Below, in pieces: positions 38,084-46,721 of a DNA stretch of 64,000 bases. The stretch is from a virus, in IMG/VR virus record IMGVR_UViG_3300046777_001793, positions 1-64,000 of that record; one strand, given 5' to 3'. Under the pieces are notes generated by a model, which was not told where the DNA came from, searched no databases, and saw nothing but the letters and a program-made list of their open reading frames with translations. Every line of letters begins with the position of its first letter. Position 1 is the stretch's first letter. The translations under genes and the position numbers were made by a program.

Positions 38084-38527
38084 TTATGAAAGGAATGTTA
38101 ATTTGTACATTAATGAATTGATACTTGATTTTGCAGTATCTAAATCATTTACAATTTCAGAATAACACATGTATTCTTGTAATTCGCAAATCATTGCTTT
38201 TAATTCTTTAGCATAAGCAATACCTTCTTCTTTAGTATTTAAAGTACGTGGTGTAATCTCTACATAAGAAAGTAATTCACATGTAGCACCTTGATATTGT
38301 TCTGCTAATGTATCTGCATGACCAGGTAATGCATCATAAATTTCATTTAATGCTGCGTGTGCTGCATAAGATCCAGGACCTGTAATTTTTAAATGTAACT
38401 TATGAAATGCAGTTCTTGCATTCATTAATTCAGAAACACAAGCAGCAGTCATTGATGAACAATCTTTTAATGTTTGTTGCATCACCGGTTGTCTTGAAAA
38501 CAATAAGTTTCTTTTTGGAGCATCCAT
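38084..38527 (-). CDS. Ferritin/Dps-like phage protein (147 aa)
   Basis: The segment NARTAFHKLHLKITG-PGSYAAHAALNEIYDALPGHADTLAEQYQG follows the spacing of phage ferritin-like proteins of the DUF5856 type: LHxK/W, then YAxHxAL, then YD...D.LxExYQG. Predicted all-helical four-helix bundle. Key His, Asp and Glu residues of a ferroxidase or Dps-like site are partly present. It lies in a group of small head-associated genes. It may be a virion or assembly protein rather than an iron store. Fold call is fairly strong, role is inference. Confidence 0.65.
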   Translation of the reverse strand: MDAPKRNLLFSRQPVMQQTLKDCSSMTAACVSELMNARTAFHKLHLKITGPGSYAAHAALNEIYDALPGHADTLAEQYQGATCELLSYVEITPRTLNTKEEGIAYAKELKAMICELQEYMCYSEIVNDLDTAKSSINSLMYKLTFLS

Positions 38528-38532
38528 TATTA

Positions 38533-39234
38533 TTAGTTATTAGTTTCTACGTAATTATCAGTTAATTGATTTGCTGTAATATTTTCAATATCTCCTGCAA
38601 TTATTTTAGATGCTTCATCAATAAATAATTCTACCAAATCATCTTTAAATTCTGATTCTACAGTTTTCTTTGATGATTCTCCTGTGTAAGGATTAGACAC
38701 ACCAATAATTTCAATCTTATTAGGGAATCTATAATAAACAAGATTACCTGATGTAATTTCAAATTCATTATTGGTATAGACTTTTACTTTGTTATTTGCA
38801 AGGTTGCAAAAAGTTTCAGCCCATTGAAAATTTGGTTTACGGTGATGATTTCTAAGTAGCTCATCTGTATCACCTTCTCTACTTAAATAAATCATCATAG
38901 GTCTTTCATCACAACAACCAGATTTAGCTTTAGCATTAATACGCTTCCATTCCATAAAGTCTTTTGGAATATCTGCTTGATAAAATCCATCTTTCTTTTT
39001 TAAAGCTAAAGGTTTTTCTATAAGTAAAACTTGAAGATCTGTGATTCTTCTTTTAGAAGATTCATCTCCTTCTTTAAAGTGGTTATAACCATGTAAGTTT
39101 CTTCTTACCCAAGATATAGTTGCTTTATTAAAGGCTTCTACAATTCTCCAATCAGTAATGTTATCATAATCATTACTGGCAAGTTTATTTAACCTTTGTC
39201 TTACTTTTAATAGAATAACCTGATTTGAAATCAT
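38533..39234 (-). CDS. Head-tail connector candidate (233 aa)
   Basis: N-terminal helical region (LLKVRQRLNKLASNDYDNITDWRIVEAFNKA pattern) followed by a beta-rich body and a C-terminal helical part (ELFIDEASKIIAGD) fits head-tail adaptor or P22 gp4-like proteins. Start ATG overlaps the stop of the preceding Lys-rich gene by one base (TAATG). The order after portal, scaffold and capsid also supports a connector. No specific homolog assigned. Confidence 0.6.
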   Translation of the reverse strand: MISNQVILLKVRQRLNKLASNDYDNITDWRIVEAFNKATISWVRRNLHGYNHFKEGDESSKRRITDLQVLLIEKPLALKKKDGFYQADIPKDFMEWKRINAKAKSGCCDERPMMIYLSREGDTDELLRNHHRKPNFQWAETFCNLANNKVKVYTNNEFEITSGNLVYYRFPNKIEIIGVSNPYTGESSKKTVESEFKDDLVELFIDEASKIIAGDIENITANQLTDNYVETNN

Positions 39235-39398
39235 TACTTAACTTTTTTTAAATTAGGGTTTTTTGCCTTAGCTGCCGGAGATGCTTTGCGAGCAGAAGCT
39301 GCAAGTATTGCACCTGCAGCTTTCTCACTTATACCTTGTTTCTTAGCAATGTTTTTTTGAGCTGCTTTAAAGCCCATTCCTTTTTTAACTTTTGCCAT
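39234..39398 (-). CDS. Lys/Ala-rich mini-protein (54 aa)
   Basis: MAKVKKGMGFKAAQKNIAKK... with AAGAILAASARKASPAAKAKNP. I recognise this pattern (FKAAQKKIA...AAGAILAAxxRKASPxAKxxNP) as one found in many phages' small basic proteins, often near head genes. It overlaps the connector start by one base and begins one base after the stop of another Lys-rich gene. Probably a small virion protein. Confidence 0.7.
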   Translation of the reverse strand: MAKVKKGMGFKAAQKNIAKKQGISEKAAGAILAASARKASPAAKAKNPNLKKVK

Positions 39399-39399
39399 T

Positions 39400-39543
39400 T
39401 TACTTTTTACGTTTTACTTTTCCACCATAACGCATTTCATCAAGACCTTGTGAAACAGGTTTGCTAAAATTTTTAACTATTTTTCCACCATCACCCATTT
39501 TAGGTAATGATTTTTTTTTAACTGGTTTTTTAATTGCCGACAT
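39400..39543 (-). CDS. Lys-rich mini-protein (47 aa)
   Basis: MSAIKKPVKKKSLPKMGDGGKIV... and RYGGKVKRKK at the C-terminus. Ten bases after the stop of the 329-aa gene and one base before the next start. Very basic; contains GDGG and YGGK motifs that resemble the GG motifs of the large cargo proteins. Confidence 0.6.
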   Translation of the reverse strand: MSAIKKPVKKKSLPKMGDGGKIVKNFSKPVSQGLDEMRYGGKVKRKK

Positions 39544-39554
39544 GTTATTTAATT

Positions 39555-40544
39555 TTATTGAGCCCACATTTGTTCAACTTTAGCCATTAATGTGTCAAGG
39601 ACATCATCATTAGCTGGATTTTTCAAGAACTCTAATGCTTCAGCAGTATTTCTACCCATTAATGCATTAGAAGAAGTTTCATAAAGAACACCATCAGACT
39701 TAGCAGCAATAAATTTAACAAAGACAGCATCTTTGATTATTGCTTTAAGTTTTAAGTCTTCATTACTCATTTCAGATAAATCAATGAAATTTTGAGCTGC
39801 ACGCTTAACGCTTCCTTCAAAACTTAAACCATTGATGTATCTATCTAAATTGCTGTAAATAGTATCAGCCAATGTTCTATTGGTATATTGAATACTATTA
39901 CCATCAATTGATTTAATGATATAGAATAATTTTCTTTGCTCATCATCAGCCATTTCATCAAGGATTGATAATGCGCGGTTACGGATTTTAGTAACAGAAA
40001 TTTTAGATGCAACTGTATCTATCTCTCTATCTAAATACCACTTCTTGTTGAATTTTCTTGCATCATCATAAGATGGAGCAACAAGTGAAAATCCACCACC
40101 TTCTACCGCTTTGATAATCATTAAGTGATCAAGGTTGTTTGCTGGATCAAGAATTAAATCATCATTTCCTAATTTCAACATTAACTTACCAAACACTTCT
40201 GTATTATCAGAACGGAAGGTTTCTACTTTAGTCCAAAAATCTTTATCTTCTGGATCTATCTGATTAAATGCTCTTTCTCTTTCAAGGGTAGCAACTGTTT
40301 CTCTAATGTCTTTAATAACAGCAGCTTTTTTCTTTTCATCCTTAATTGATTTTACATAAGGAGCAAATTCATTAAGACCTGTTAAATAAACAGTTCTACC
40401 ATTTTGTTCAATTGCCGCTAAACTTTCAACTTGAAAAGTATTAGGGAATACTACATAATTGTAATTTTCCAATCCCATATTTTCAATGGTTGGATCACAA
40501 TAAGCTTTAATTCTAACTTTTGATGTTTTTGAATTTTGTGTCAT
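39555..40544 (-). CDS. Head-module protein of unknown function (329 aa)
   Basis: Mostly helical, charged protein; not recognised as a named family. A longer frame begins at a TTG (40571) that lies inside a TAnnTTTG box, so ATG 40544 (MTQNSKTSKVRIKAYCD) is preferred. It heads a transcription unit between the small accessory gene and the mini-protein cluster. The leader has ACCAACCAACAAAAA, shared with the scaffold-capsid unit, which suggests common regulation with capsid genes. Confidence 0.6.
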   Translation of the reverse strand: MTQNSKTSKVRIKAYCDPTIENMGLENYNYVVFPNTFQVESLAAIEQNGRTVYLTGLNEFAPYVKSIKDEKKKAAVIKDIRETVATLERERAFNQIDPEDKDFWTKVETFRSDNTEVFGKLMLKLGNDDLILDPANNLDHLMIIKAVEGGGFSLVAPSYDDARKFNKKWYLDREIDTVASKISVTKIRNRALSILDEMADDEQRKLFYIIKSIDGNSIQYTNRTLADTIYSNLDRYINGLSFEGSVKRAAQNFIDLSEMSNEDLKLKAIIKDAVFVKFIAAKSDGVLYETSSNALMGRNTAEALEFLKNPANDDVLDTLMAKVEQMWAQ

Positions 40545-40568
40545 AATTTTTGTTGGTTGGTTTTCTGA

Positions 40569-40576
40569 CAAATTTA
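40569..40576 (-). promoter_or_regulatory. Bacteroidota-type -7 element (TAAATTTG)
   Basis: Minus-strand TAAATTTG immediately after the terminator T-run at 40576-40607 and 24 bases before ATG 40544. The leader that follows contains TCAG then ACCAACCAACAAAAA, matching the leader of the scaffold-capsid unit at 43846. Confidence 0.45.
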
Positions 40577-40607
40577 ATAAAAAAGCAGGCCAATTTAATG
40601 ACCTGCT
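40576..40607 (-). terminator. Intrinsic terminator after the 85-aa gene
   Basis: Minus strand AGCAGGTC-attaaatt-GGCCTGCT followed by TTTTTTATT; one wobble pair. Confidence 0.85.
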
Positions 40608-40612
40608 AAATT

Positions 40613-40870
40613 TTATGATAATGCATTAATAATTGCATTAAGTTTAGATTCAATTGCATCTAAACGTGTTTCTACTTCTCCTCTTAGACCTGTTACAGTT
40701 GTACCAGCTAAATCAGTAGATGCAGGTAATACTCCTACTGTACTTACAGCTTTAGCAAGATTTTCTAAAGCAGCATTAACATGTGCAATACGTGCAAATG
40801 CGTGTTCAGAAAAAGGTGCTTTTTCCAATACTGGATCTGGACTTTGAGTTTTTACTTTAGTAATTGACAT
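40613..40870 (-). CDS. Small capsid-associated protein (85 aa)
   Basis: MSITKVKTQSPDPVLEKAPFSEHAFARIAHVNAALENLAK pattern followed by a short coiled coil (VETRLDAIESKLNAIINAL). Own terminator behind and the capsid terminator in front make it a distinct short transcript, as expected for an abundant head decoration or head-fibre part. No family recognised. Confidence 0.6.
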   Translation of the reverse strand: MSITKVKTQSPDPVLEKAPFSEHAFARIAHVNAALENLAKAVSTVGVLPASTDLAGTTVTGLRGEVETRLDAIESKLNAIINALS

Positions 40871-40883
40871 AGTTTTATTGTTT

Positions 40884-40914
40884 TAAAAAAGAAACCGGCA
40901 CTGAACCGGTTTCT
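40884..40914 (-). terminator. Intrinsic terminator after the major capsid gene
   Basis: Minus strand GAAACCGG-ttcagtg-CCGGTTTC followed by TTTTTTA. A perfect 8-bp stem, 20 bases after the capsid stop. Confidence 0.9.
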
Positions 40915-40932
40915 TTATATTAATAACTAAGA

Positions 40933-42549
40933 TTATAATGAACCACCTGTTAATGGGTTTCTCATAACAATCTTCAATACTTTAGTAGGATCTTCTACTT
41001 TGATTGCAGGCATTGCCTGTGTCATGTAGATTTGGTATCCGTTAAAGTTACCAGAAGATTGGAATCCTTGTGTTCTTCCCATGTAATCCATAGTACCGTT
41101 CACATATCTCCATTGTAACTCTTTGTTCCAAGCACATTTTAACAATTTGATGTTGTCACTTCCGTTTTCAGTAACATCAAAGATGATGAATGAATAAGAA
41201 GATAAACGGAATCCATCAATTAATGGGTTCTCAATCTCATTGTTTTGTAAGTTATCAAACGCTGGGTTCAATACAAACTTAATGTTTGCTAAGAAAGGAA
41301 TAGTGTAAGATGTGAAAGAGAATCCAAATCCTAAGTCCATTCCTGTGTTTGTTACAGCACCAAGTTCTTTAGCATTCATTACTAATCCTGAAGACATTGC
41401 TTCACGTTTGATAGCTTCATTGATCATTTTCATACCACCCATACCAGTTTGAACAATAAGTTCTCTTTGTGGATCTGGACCTTGGAAGTCAACTTTACCA
41501 TTGTAGAAGTTGAAGATCTCTGAACGGAATACATCTAAACGGAAATCAGCTTTGTTGTAAACGTGTTTGAAAGACAAGTCTAATTGTTTCCAAAGACCTA
41601 CAGACAATCTGATGTCATCTGGACCATCTTGCTTGATTCTACCACCTTTACCCCACATAAGGTAAGTTTCAATATCATAAGCAATTTTAGAAAGGTGAGC
41701 AGCTTCCATTTTAGTGATGAAAGATTTAACAAGGTTTCCATTGTCAATAGCTTTCTTCACATAGTCTTTACCTTTAGTAGCAACCATTCCTTCTAATGTG
41801 TTCACAGATGGATCAACATTTGTATCAAAGTTTTTCCAAATTTCCATTACTGGAACTGAACCATCAGCTTTCATACCACCCATTTCCATCAATTTAACTC
41901 TTGAAGAAACTGTGTAGTGTACGTGCGCATCTGCATTACCTACATAGTTGTAGAACTCACGAGTTGAATGAGTCATAGAAAGATCTGAATACTTCTCACC
42001 ATATTCTCCTTTAGCAGAACCTACTCTGAAGAAATAAGTTTGAGATGTCAAGAATTTATCAGCAGGGAAAACTCTTGTAGAGTCCAAGTTTGGCATTTGA
42101 ACTGTATAGATGAAACCATCACCTACATCCAAGATGTCAGCATCAGTAATGAATAATTCAATACCATTGAATTTATCATAAGTGATGATGTCACCATGTC
42201 CAAATGTTCTCTTGTTTAACTTGATGCGGAATGGAGTTCCATCTGCACCAATGTCAGAACCTGTTTCAATATTTTCAACTACGTATGGTAACTCTTCAGA
42301 AACTGGAGTAGTCCATTTGTACTCACCTCTTGGGTGGTTTACTTCAATTACGTTTTTACCGTTAAAAGAAGACATTTTGTACAATGGCATCTCTACTTTC
42401 TTAACCTGTGCCCATAACTCAATTGGTCCTAAATCATCAGGTTGTGCATCCTTCATCAAGTTCATCAAGTGAAATGAATCAACATGAGAAGTAGCTTGAT
42501 AACTGTTCTCTCTTAAAAAGAGGCCGTTATTTAAAACTGGTGTACTCAT
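40933..42549 (-). CDS. Major capsid protein (538 aa)
   Basis: HK97-fold-type major capsid protein of crAss-like phages by position, size and composition. It follows the portal and a scaffold-like protein, ends at a strong terminator, and has the even, well-ordered composition of a capsid protein unlike the Lys/Asn-rich neighbours. N-terminus STPVLNNGLFLRENSYQATSHVDSFHLM, then a long beta-rich body; C-terminus RNPLTGGSL. The N-terminal LNNGLFLRE pattern fits crAss-like capsid proteins as I recall them. Coordination with the scaffold gene (32-base gap) suggests coupled expression. Confidence 0.8.
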   Translation of the reverse strand: MSTPVLNNGLFLRENSYQATSHVDSFHLMNLMKDAQPDDLGPIELWAQVKKVEMPLYKMSSFNGKNVIEVNHPRGEYKWTTPVSEELPYVVENIETGSDIGADGTPFRIKLNKRTFGHGDIITYDKFNGIELFITDADILDVGDGFIYTVQMPNLDSTRVFPADKFLTSQTYFFRVGSAKGEYGEKYSDLSMTHSTREFYNYVGNADAHVHYTVSSRVKLMEMGGMKADGSVPVMEIWKNFDTNVDPSVNTLEGMVATKGKDYVKKAIDNGNLVKSFITKMEAAHLSKIAYDIETYLMWGKGGRIKQDGPDDIRLSVGLWKQLDLSFKHVYNKADFRLDVFRSEIFNFYNGKVDFQGPDPQRELIVQTGMGGMKMINEAIKREAMSSGLVMNAKELGAVTNTGMDLGFGFSFTSYTIPFLANIKFVLNPAFDNLQNNEIENPLIDGFRLSSYSFIIFDVTENGSDNIKLLKCAWNKELQWRYVNGTMDYMGRTQGFQSSGNFNGYQIYMTQAMPAIKVEDPTKVLKIVMRNPLTGGSL

Positions 42550-42580
42550 TTTTATTTATTTATTTAATTGTGTTACTAAT

Positions 42581-43846
42581 TTATCTTGAGAAAATGCTTC
42601 TTCCTGTTCTCTGAATAGGAGCTTTCCTAGTTGCAGATGCAGGTTTATCATTTTGCTCTATTTGTGAACTTGATGCATTTCTGTTAGCACCTTGTTCTGT
42701 TCTTAACAGCCTTGCTGTTTTTTCATTTGTTGTTTTCTCAACAGTTTTCTTAATTGAGTCTTTATAGTTTACTGGATCTGCCAATAACCATAAAGCTTCA
42801 GCTACTAATGAGAAATTTGGATTTGGTCCAAATTGATGCTGCTCTAACAAATACCCTAACGCATTGGTTGGTTTACCTTCTGCTGTTTGGTATCTTGATG
42901 AATCTGTTAAACCGTAGTATAACATATTCTGAACTTTCTCATTTAAAGGAATACCATTCAAGTTTGCAGTTTGTAAAGTTTTAATTACAGTATTTGAATA
43001 CTGTTGTTTAGCTTGTTCTTTACGTGTTTTAGCTTCTTGTTGTTCTTTTAATTTTTCTTGAACAATTTCAGCTTGTTTTGCATCTAACTTCGGTTTATAC
43101 CTTTCAGCATATTTCTTTAAATCACCTCTGTCTTTAATTAGGTTAATCTCATCTTCTAATTCTTCAATAGAATCATAAGTTCCTAAAGCGTTATACCATT
43201 GTCTAATAATAGACTCTTGGTCTTCTTCTTTTTCAACATCAAGTTCAAATGTTTCATGAACTCTTGATAATTGTTGAAAAACAGCTTTAGTATCTTGACC
43301 ACCATCTAATGCATACTTAACTACAGCTTGAACATCTTCCGGCAAAGTTTTAAATAATTCTATTGGTGCTTCTTGAGCAACAGTAGAAATTTTGCTTTCA
43401 ATGTTTGCCTGAATTAATTCCTCAAAATCATCAACTGTATAATCAGCTAAAGCTTTCCCATCATCAAATGGAGCAAGAACGCCTTTTTCAATTAAGCGGT
43501 TTGCTGCTTCAACCATAGCATCTTTTACAAGCTTTGGTCTTCCACCTTTGTTTACTGGAGCATCATCTTCTTCTTGATCATCATTTAAATCTTCATCAAG
43601 AATCTGATCTGTTACAGCTTTAACAACATCTTCAGGTGCATCTTTAAGTTTATCTCCATCTAAATCATCATCCATAAAAGATAAATCTGGTTTAGAATCA
43701 GATAATACAGTTTTAGGTGCATCATCAGCTGTTGTAACAATTGAATCAGATAATCCTAGCAAGGCATCTAAATTGTCAAAGTCCACTTCTTGCACTTGCG
43801 CACTTGAAGCTGCAGCCGCTGCTGCTTGTTTTTCTTCTTCTGTCAT
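42581..43846 (-). CDS. Scaffold-like head assembly protein (421 aa)
   Basis: Acidic N-terminus (LGLSDSIVTTADD, FMDDDLDGDKLKD, DLNDDQEEDD) and long helical, Gln/Glu/Lys-rich centre (AKQAEIVQEKLKEQQEAKTRK type), ending in a basic tail (RKAPIQRTGRSIFSR). This charge layout, and location between portal and capsid, are those of phage scaffolding proteins. It begins its own transcription unit after the portal terminator. The basic C-terminus could bind the capsid protein. Confidence 0.7.
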   Translation of the reverse strand: MTEEEKQAAAAAASSAQVQEVDFDNLDALLGLSDSIVTTADDAPKTVLSDSKPDLSFMDDDLDGDKLKDAPEDVVKAVTDQILDEDLNDDQEEDDAPVNKGGRPKLVKDAMVEAANRLIEKGVLAPFDDGKALADYTVDDFEELIQANIESKISTVAQEAPIELFKTLPEDVQAVVKYALDGGQDTKAVFQQLSRVHETFELDVEKEEDQESIIRQWYNALGTYDSIEELEDEINLIKDRGDLKKYAERYKPKLDAKQAEIVQEKLKEQQEAKTRKEQAKQQYSNTVIKTLQTANLNGIPLNEKVQNMLYYGLTDSSRYQTAEGKPTNALGYLLEQHQFGPNPNFSLVAEALWLLADPVNYKDSIKKTVEKTTNEKTARLLRTEQGANRNASSSQIEQNDKPASATRKAPIQRTGRSIFSR

Positions 43847-43889
43847 GTTTTTTTTGTTGGTTGGTTATTAACTGACTATATATAATATA

Positions 43890-43897
43890 AACAAATT
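43890..43897 (-). promoter_or_regulatory. Bacteroidota-type -7 element (TAAATTTG)
   Basis: Minus-strand TAAATTTG between the portal terminator and ATG 43846. The leader after it includes GTCAG and ACCAACCAACAAAAA, as at 40569. Likely drives scaffold and capsid. Confidence 0.45.
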
Positions 43898-43937
43898 TAT
43901 TTGATTTTAAATATAATATGTTTAACTATTTTAGGTT

Positions 43938-43980
43938 TAAAAAAAATTTTTGTGGATTATATGACAATAATCCACAAAAA
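43938..43980 (-). terminator. Intrinsic terminator after the portal gene
   Basis: Minus strand TTTTTGTGGATTAT-(6 nt)-ATAATCCACAAAAA, a perfect 14-bp stem, followed by TTTTTTT. Confidence 0.95.
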
Positions 43981-43982
43981 CA

Positions 43983-46721
43983 TTACTTATTAGGTTTTTT
44001 CCCATCATATTTATTCTTGTTCTCACGCGCAATGGCAAATTCAATTTGCTTATTTCTTTGGTCTGCCATTAACTTTTCTTTCTCAAGGTCTAATTTTTGT
44101 TGAGCTAATGAATTTTTACTAGATTCTTTTTCCTTGTTAAAATTCATTGTTTCTTTATATTGTTCAGATTGTTGTACTTGTTTTAAAGCATCCATGTAAT
44201 CTGATTGTTGGTTTTGGTTAACATCTTGCATAGCACCGTATCCAGCAGATTTAATTTCAGCTTCAAGTAATCTTGCTCTACGGTCTTTTTCTTTCTCTCT
44301 TGACTCATGATCAAACTCCATTTGCTGTTCTTGTTTTCTTGCTTGAATTTCAGCTTCTTGCATTTGTCTTTCTTGTTCAGCTTGTTGTTGTCTTTGTTCA
44401 TCAGCTTTCTTCTCAATAACTTTAAGAGCATTGTTAAGAGTTCCAATAGAATCAGCTTGCATGATTTTACCTAAATCATAAATACTTGCACCTGTTGTAT
44501 TATTTGTCATAAACAACTGTTTTAATTGCTCAAGTATTGTTCTTTGATTTGCATTGGTCTGACAATATACATTGATGTCTGCTAATAATAAATCAGTACC
44601 ATTTATTTCAAAATTGGTTCTTTCATCATCAGCAGTCATTCCTTTTAACTTAATTACTCCTTCACTTGATAAATAGAATTGAGCAAGGTCTGTTCTCATT
44701 CTATGTACTCTTGGCATTAAGTGGTCACAGAATTGTGAGAAATAAACTTCTGTTTGAACGTAAGATGCACTAACAGCTTGTTCTACTCCTGTAGCAGTAT
44801 TAATTTGCCCCATTTGCATTCCCATACGTTGTGGTGTTAAACCAATTATTTCCATTGCTTGTTGCTTGAAATAATTAGCCAACTGTATTCTACCCAATAA
44901 TCTATTTGTTTGCTCAAGATTTAATTGTTGGTAGTGTTGGAAGTTTGTTGGACTTTCTGTATTTGCTATACTAGGATCTAACGGTAACATTGAAAAGTCT
45001 TTCATTGCTACATACGCTTTAGCAAGATTTGCTCTACCCCAATCTTCACCCATAGAATGTTTTGGTAAAGCATTTTGGTCAAGTACCACTACTGTTCCAA
45101 TCTCATCAATAAGTATATCAGAAATTTGATTGTTTACAATATTAAATCCAATTTGTGCTGGTTTAAGTAAATCTACAACAGACATAGACTTACTATTTCT
45201 ATCAGAGAAAACTCTACCTTCAATTGGAAGTTTTGCACCATACATTGTGCTGTCACCTTTGAACTGAAATTTTAATGGACCAGGTGTAGGTTTATCAATA
45301 CCAATATAAATTGGATCAAAATCAGAATCAGTTGTAGAATTAAAAATAGTTCTGTTGTTTCCTATCTTAACACCACCCCATACTTGATTAATCCATATCC
45401 ATTCAATATGATCTCCAAAAATTAAATTTTCAGCAGTCTTATTTTTATTAAATGTGTTGTTATATAATGGTTTATTATGTGTCTTGTAGTTCTCATCAAC
45501 TATATCTGTAAATACTCCACCATCTTCTCCAATAGATGTCAAGTAACCAACTTTACGTTGTGTTTTCCAATATGCTGTAGTAACACGTAACATACCAGCA
45601 TTATTCAACAATCCTGTGTGTTCACTTTGTCCTACAATCCATGAAACAATATCATGTGTATCATAATGGTTATCCAAGAAAGATAAGTGTCTTTTCATAT
45701 CAACACCAGACTTTCTATTATGCTCATAAGTAGAATCAGAATCATACAATGAACCATCATTAGGAATACCATCCATCATAAATCTAGCAGAACGTGCTGG
45801 ATGTAATAATTCTAATGTTTGAATTTGTTCATCAGTCATTATGTAACCAAACTTATCAATAACATCTGCTATTGTAAGCATTTCAATAAATCCAGCCCAG
45901 TTAGCTTGAGAAATATATTGAACATTTGGTGACTTATGGTAAAATGTTAATGGTGGATTTAATACTTCAATATCATAATCAGTATCAAACATTCTAAAAT
46001 GAAAAAATGCTGAATCTGTAATTATCATATCTCTAAATGCTAATTCTTCTAACTCATCCATTGAAAATCTATTGACATCAATGTTATGTTGTTTAGCAGC
46101 CCATTGTTCAGAAAGTGTTTGGTATTTTTTAGAATAAAACTCTGAAATTTCTGGAAGTTGTTTTATAGCATCAGGGTTTAATTTTTCTTGTGCTTGTGGA
46201 GAATTAGGATCTAATCCCATCTTTAATAATTCCTGTAACATTTTTGCTTTGGCATCTTCAATAAGAGCATTTGCTAAAGCTTCAGTTTTTTTCTCCATTA
46301 TTTCATTATAGGAATACTCATCAATTGCTCTATAGTCAATCTTAGTATTTCTTTTAGCAAACTCTGAAGTTAGTACATTTACAATGTTAGGAATAATAGG
46401 ATAAAATTTAAGTTCTAATGCTGAATCTTCGTGGTATTGTGTTAACACATCAACCATCTCTGCATATTCATTTTGTTCTGAAGGAATGTAATCTGATTTA
46501 TCAATTGTACCTTTTGCAAGTTTGTAGTTTTTCATTAACCTTCTAGCTTTACCAAAGATTTGTTTGATTCCCTGCCACTCCATCCAATCAAGATTATGTC
46601 TTGTCCACTCATCATCTTTTTCACTAACTGGTAAAAATTGTATAGGTTGAGTAAAGACACCAAACTTATTGTTTTTAGTCTTCTTACCTTTTTTTATACT
46701 TAAAGCATTAATTACTTCCAT
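43983..46721 (-). CDS. Portal protein (912 aa)
   Basis: Large portal directly downstream of TerL, with a one-base TAATG overlap. N-terminal half includes WGGVKIGNNRTIFNS and GPLKFQFKGDSTMYGAKLPIEG, typical of portal wing and stem; the region GINIVNNQISDILIDEIG... (actual text FNIVNNQISDILIDEIG) and AMEIIGLTPQRMGMQMGQINTATG match large portal proteins of P22-type podoviruses. The C-terminus is a long, charged coiled coil (about residues 750-880, rich in EQERQMQEAEIQARKQEQQ), a barrel-like extension common in crAss-like and P22 portals. Confident by position and pattern. Confidence 0.85.
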   Translation of the reverse strand: MEVINALSIKKGKKTKNNKFGVFTQPIQFLPVSEKDDEWTRHNLDWMEWQGIKQIFGKARRLMKNYKLAKGTIDKSDYIPSEQNEYAEMVDVLTQYHEDSALELKFYPIIPNIVNVLTSEFAKRNTKIDYRAIDEYSYNEIMEKKTEALANALIEDAKAKMLQELLKMGLDPNSPQAQEKLNPDAIKQLPEISEFYSKKYQTLSEQWAAKQHNIDVNRFSMDELEELAFRDMIITDSAFFHFRMFDTDYDIEVLNPPLTFYHKSPNVQYISQANWAGFIEMLTIADVIDKFGYIMTDEQIQTLELLHPARSARFMMDGIPNDGSLYDSDSTYEHNRKSGVDMKRHLSFLDNHYDTHDIVSWIVGQSEHTGLLNNAGMLRVTTAYWKTQRKVGYLTSIGEDGGVFTDIVDENYKTHNKPLYNNTFNKNKTAENLIFGDHIEWIWINQVWGGVKIGNNRTIFNSTTDSDFDPIYIGIDKPTPGPLKFQFKGDSTMYGAKLPIEGRVFSDRNSKSMSVVDLLKPAQIGFNIVNNQISDILIDEIGTVVVLDQNALPKHSMGEDWGRANLAKAYVAMKDFSMLPLDPSIANTESPTNFQHYQQLNLEQTNRLLGRIQLANYFKQQAMEIIGLTPQRMGMQMGQINTATGVEQAVSASYVQTEVYFSQFCDHLMPRVHRMRTDLAQFYLSSEGVIKLKGMTADDERTNFEINGTDLLLADINVYCQTNANQRTILEQLKQLFMTNNTTGASIYDLGKIMQADSIGTLNNALKVIEKKADEQRQQQAEQERQMQEAEIQARKQEQQMEFDHESREKEKDRRARLLEAEIKSAGYGAMQDVNQNQQSDYMDALKQVQQSEQYKETMNFNKEKESSKNSLAQQKLDLEKEKLMADQRNKQIEFAIARENKNKYDGKKPNK

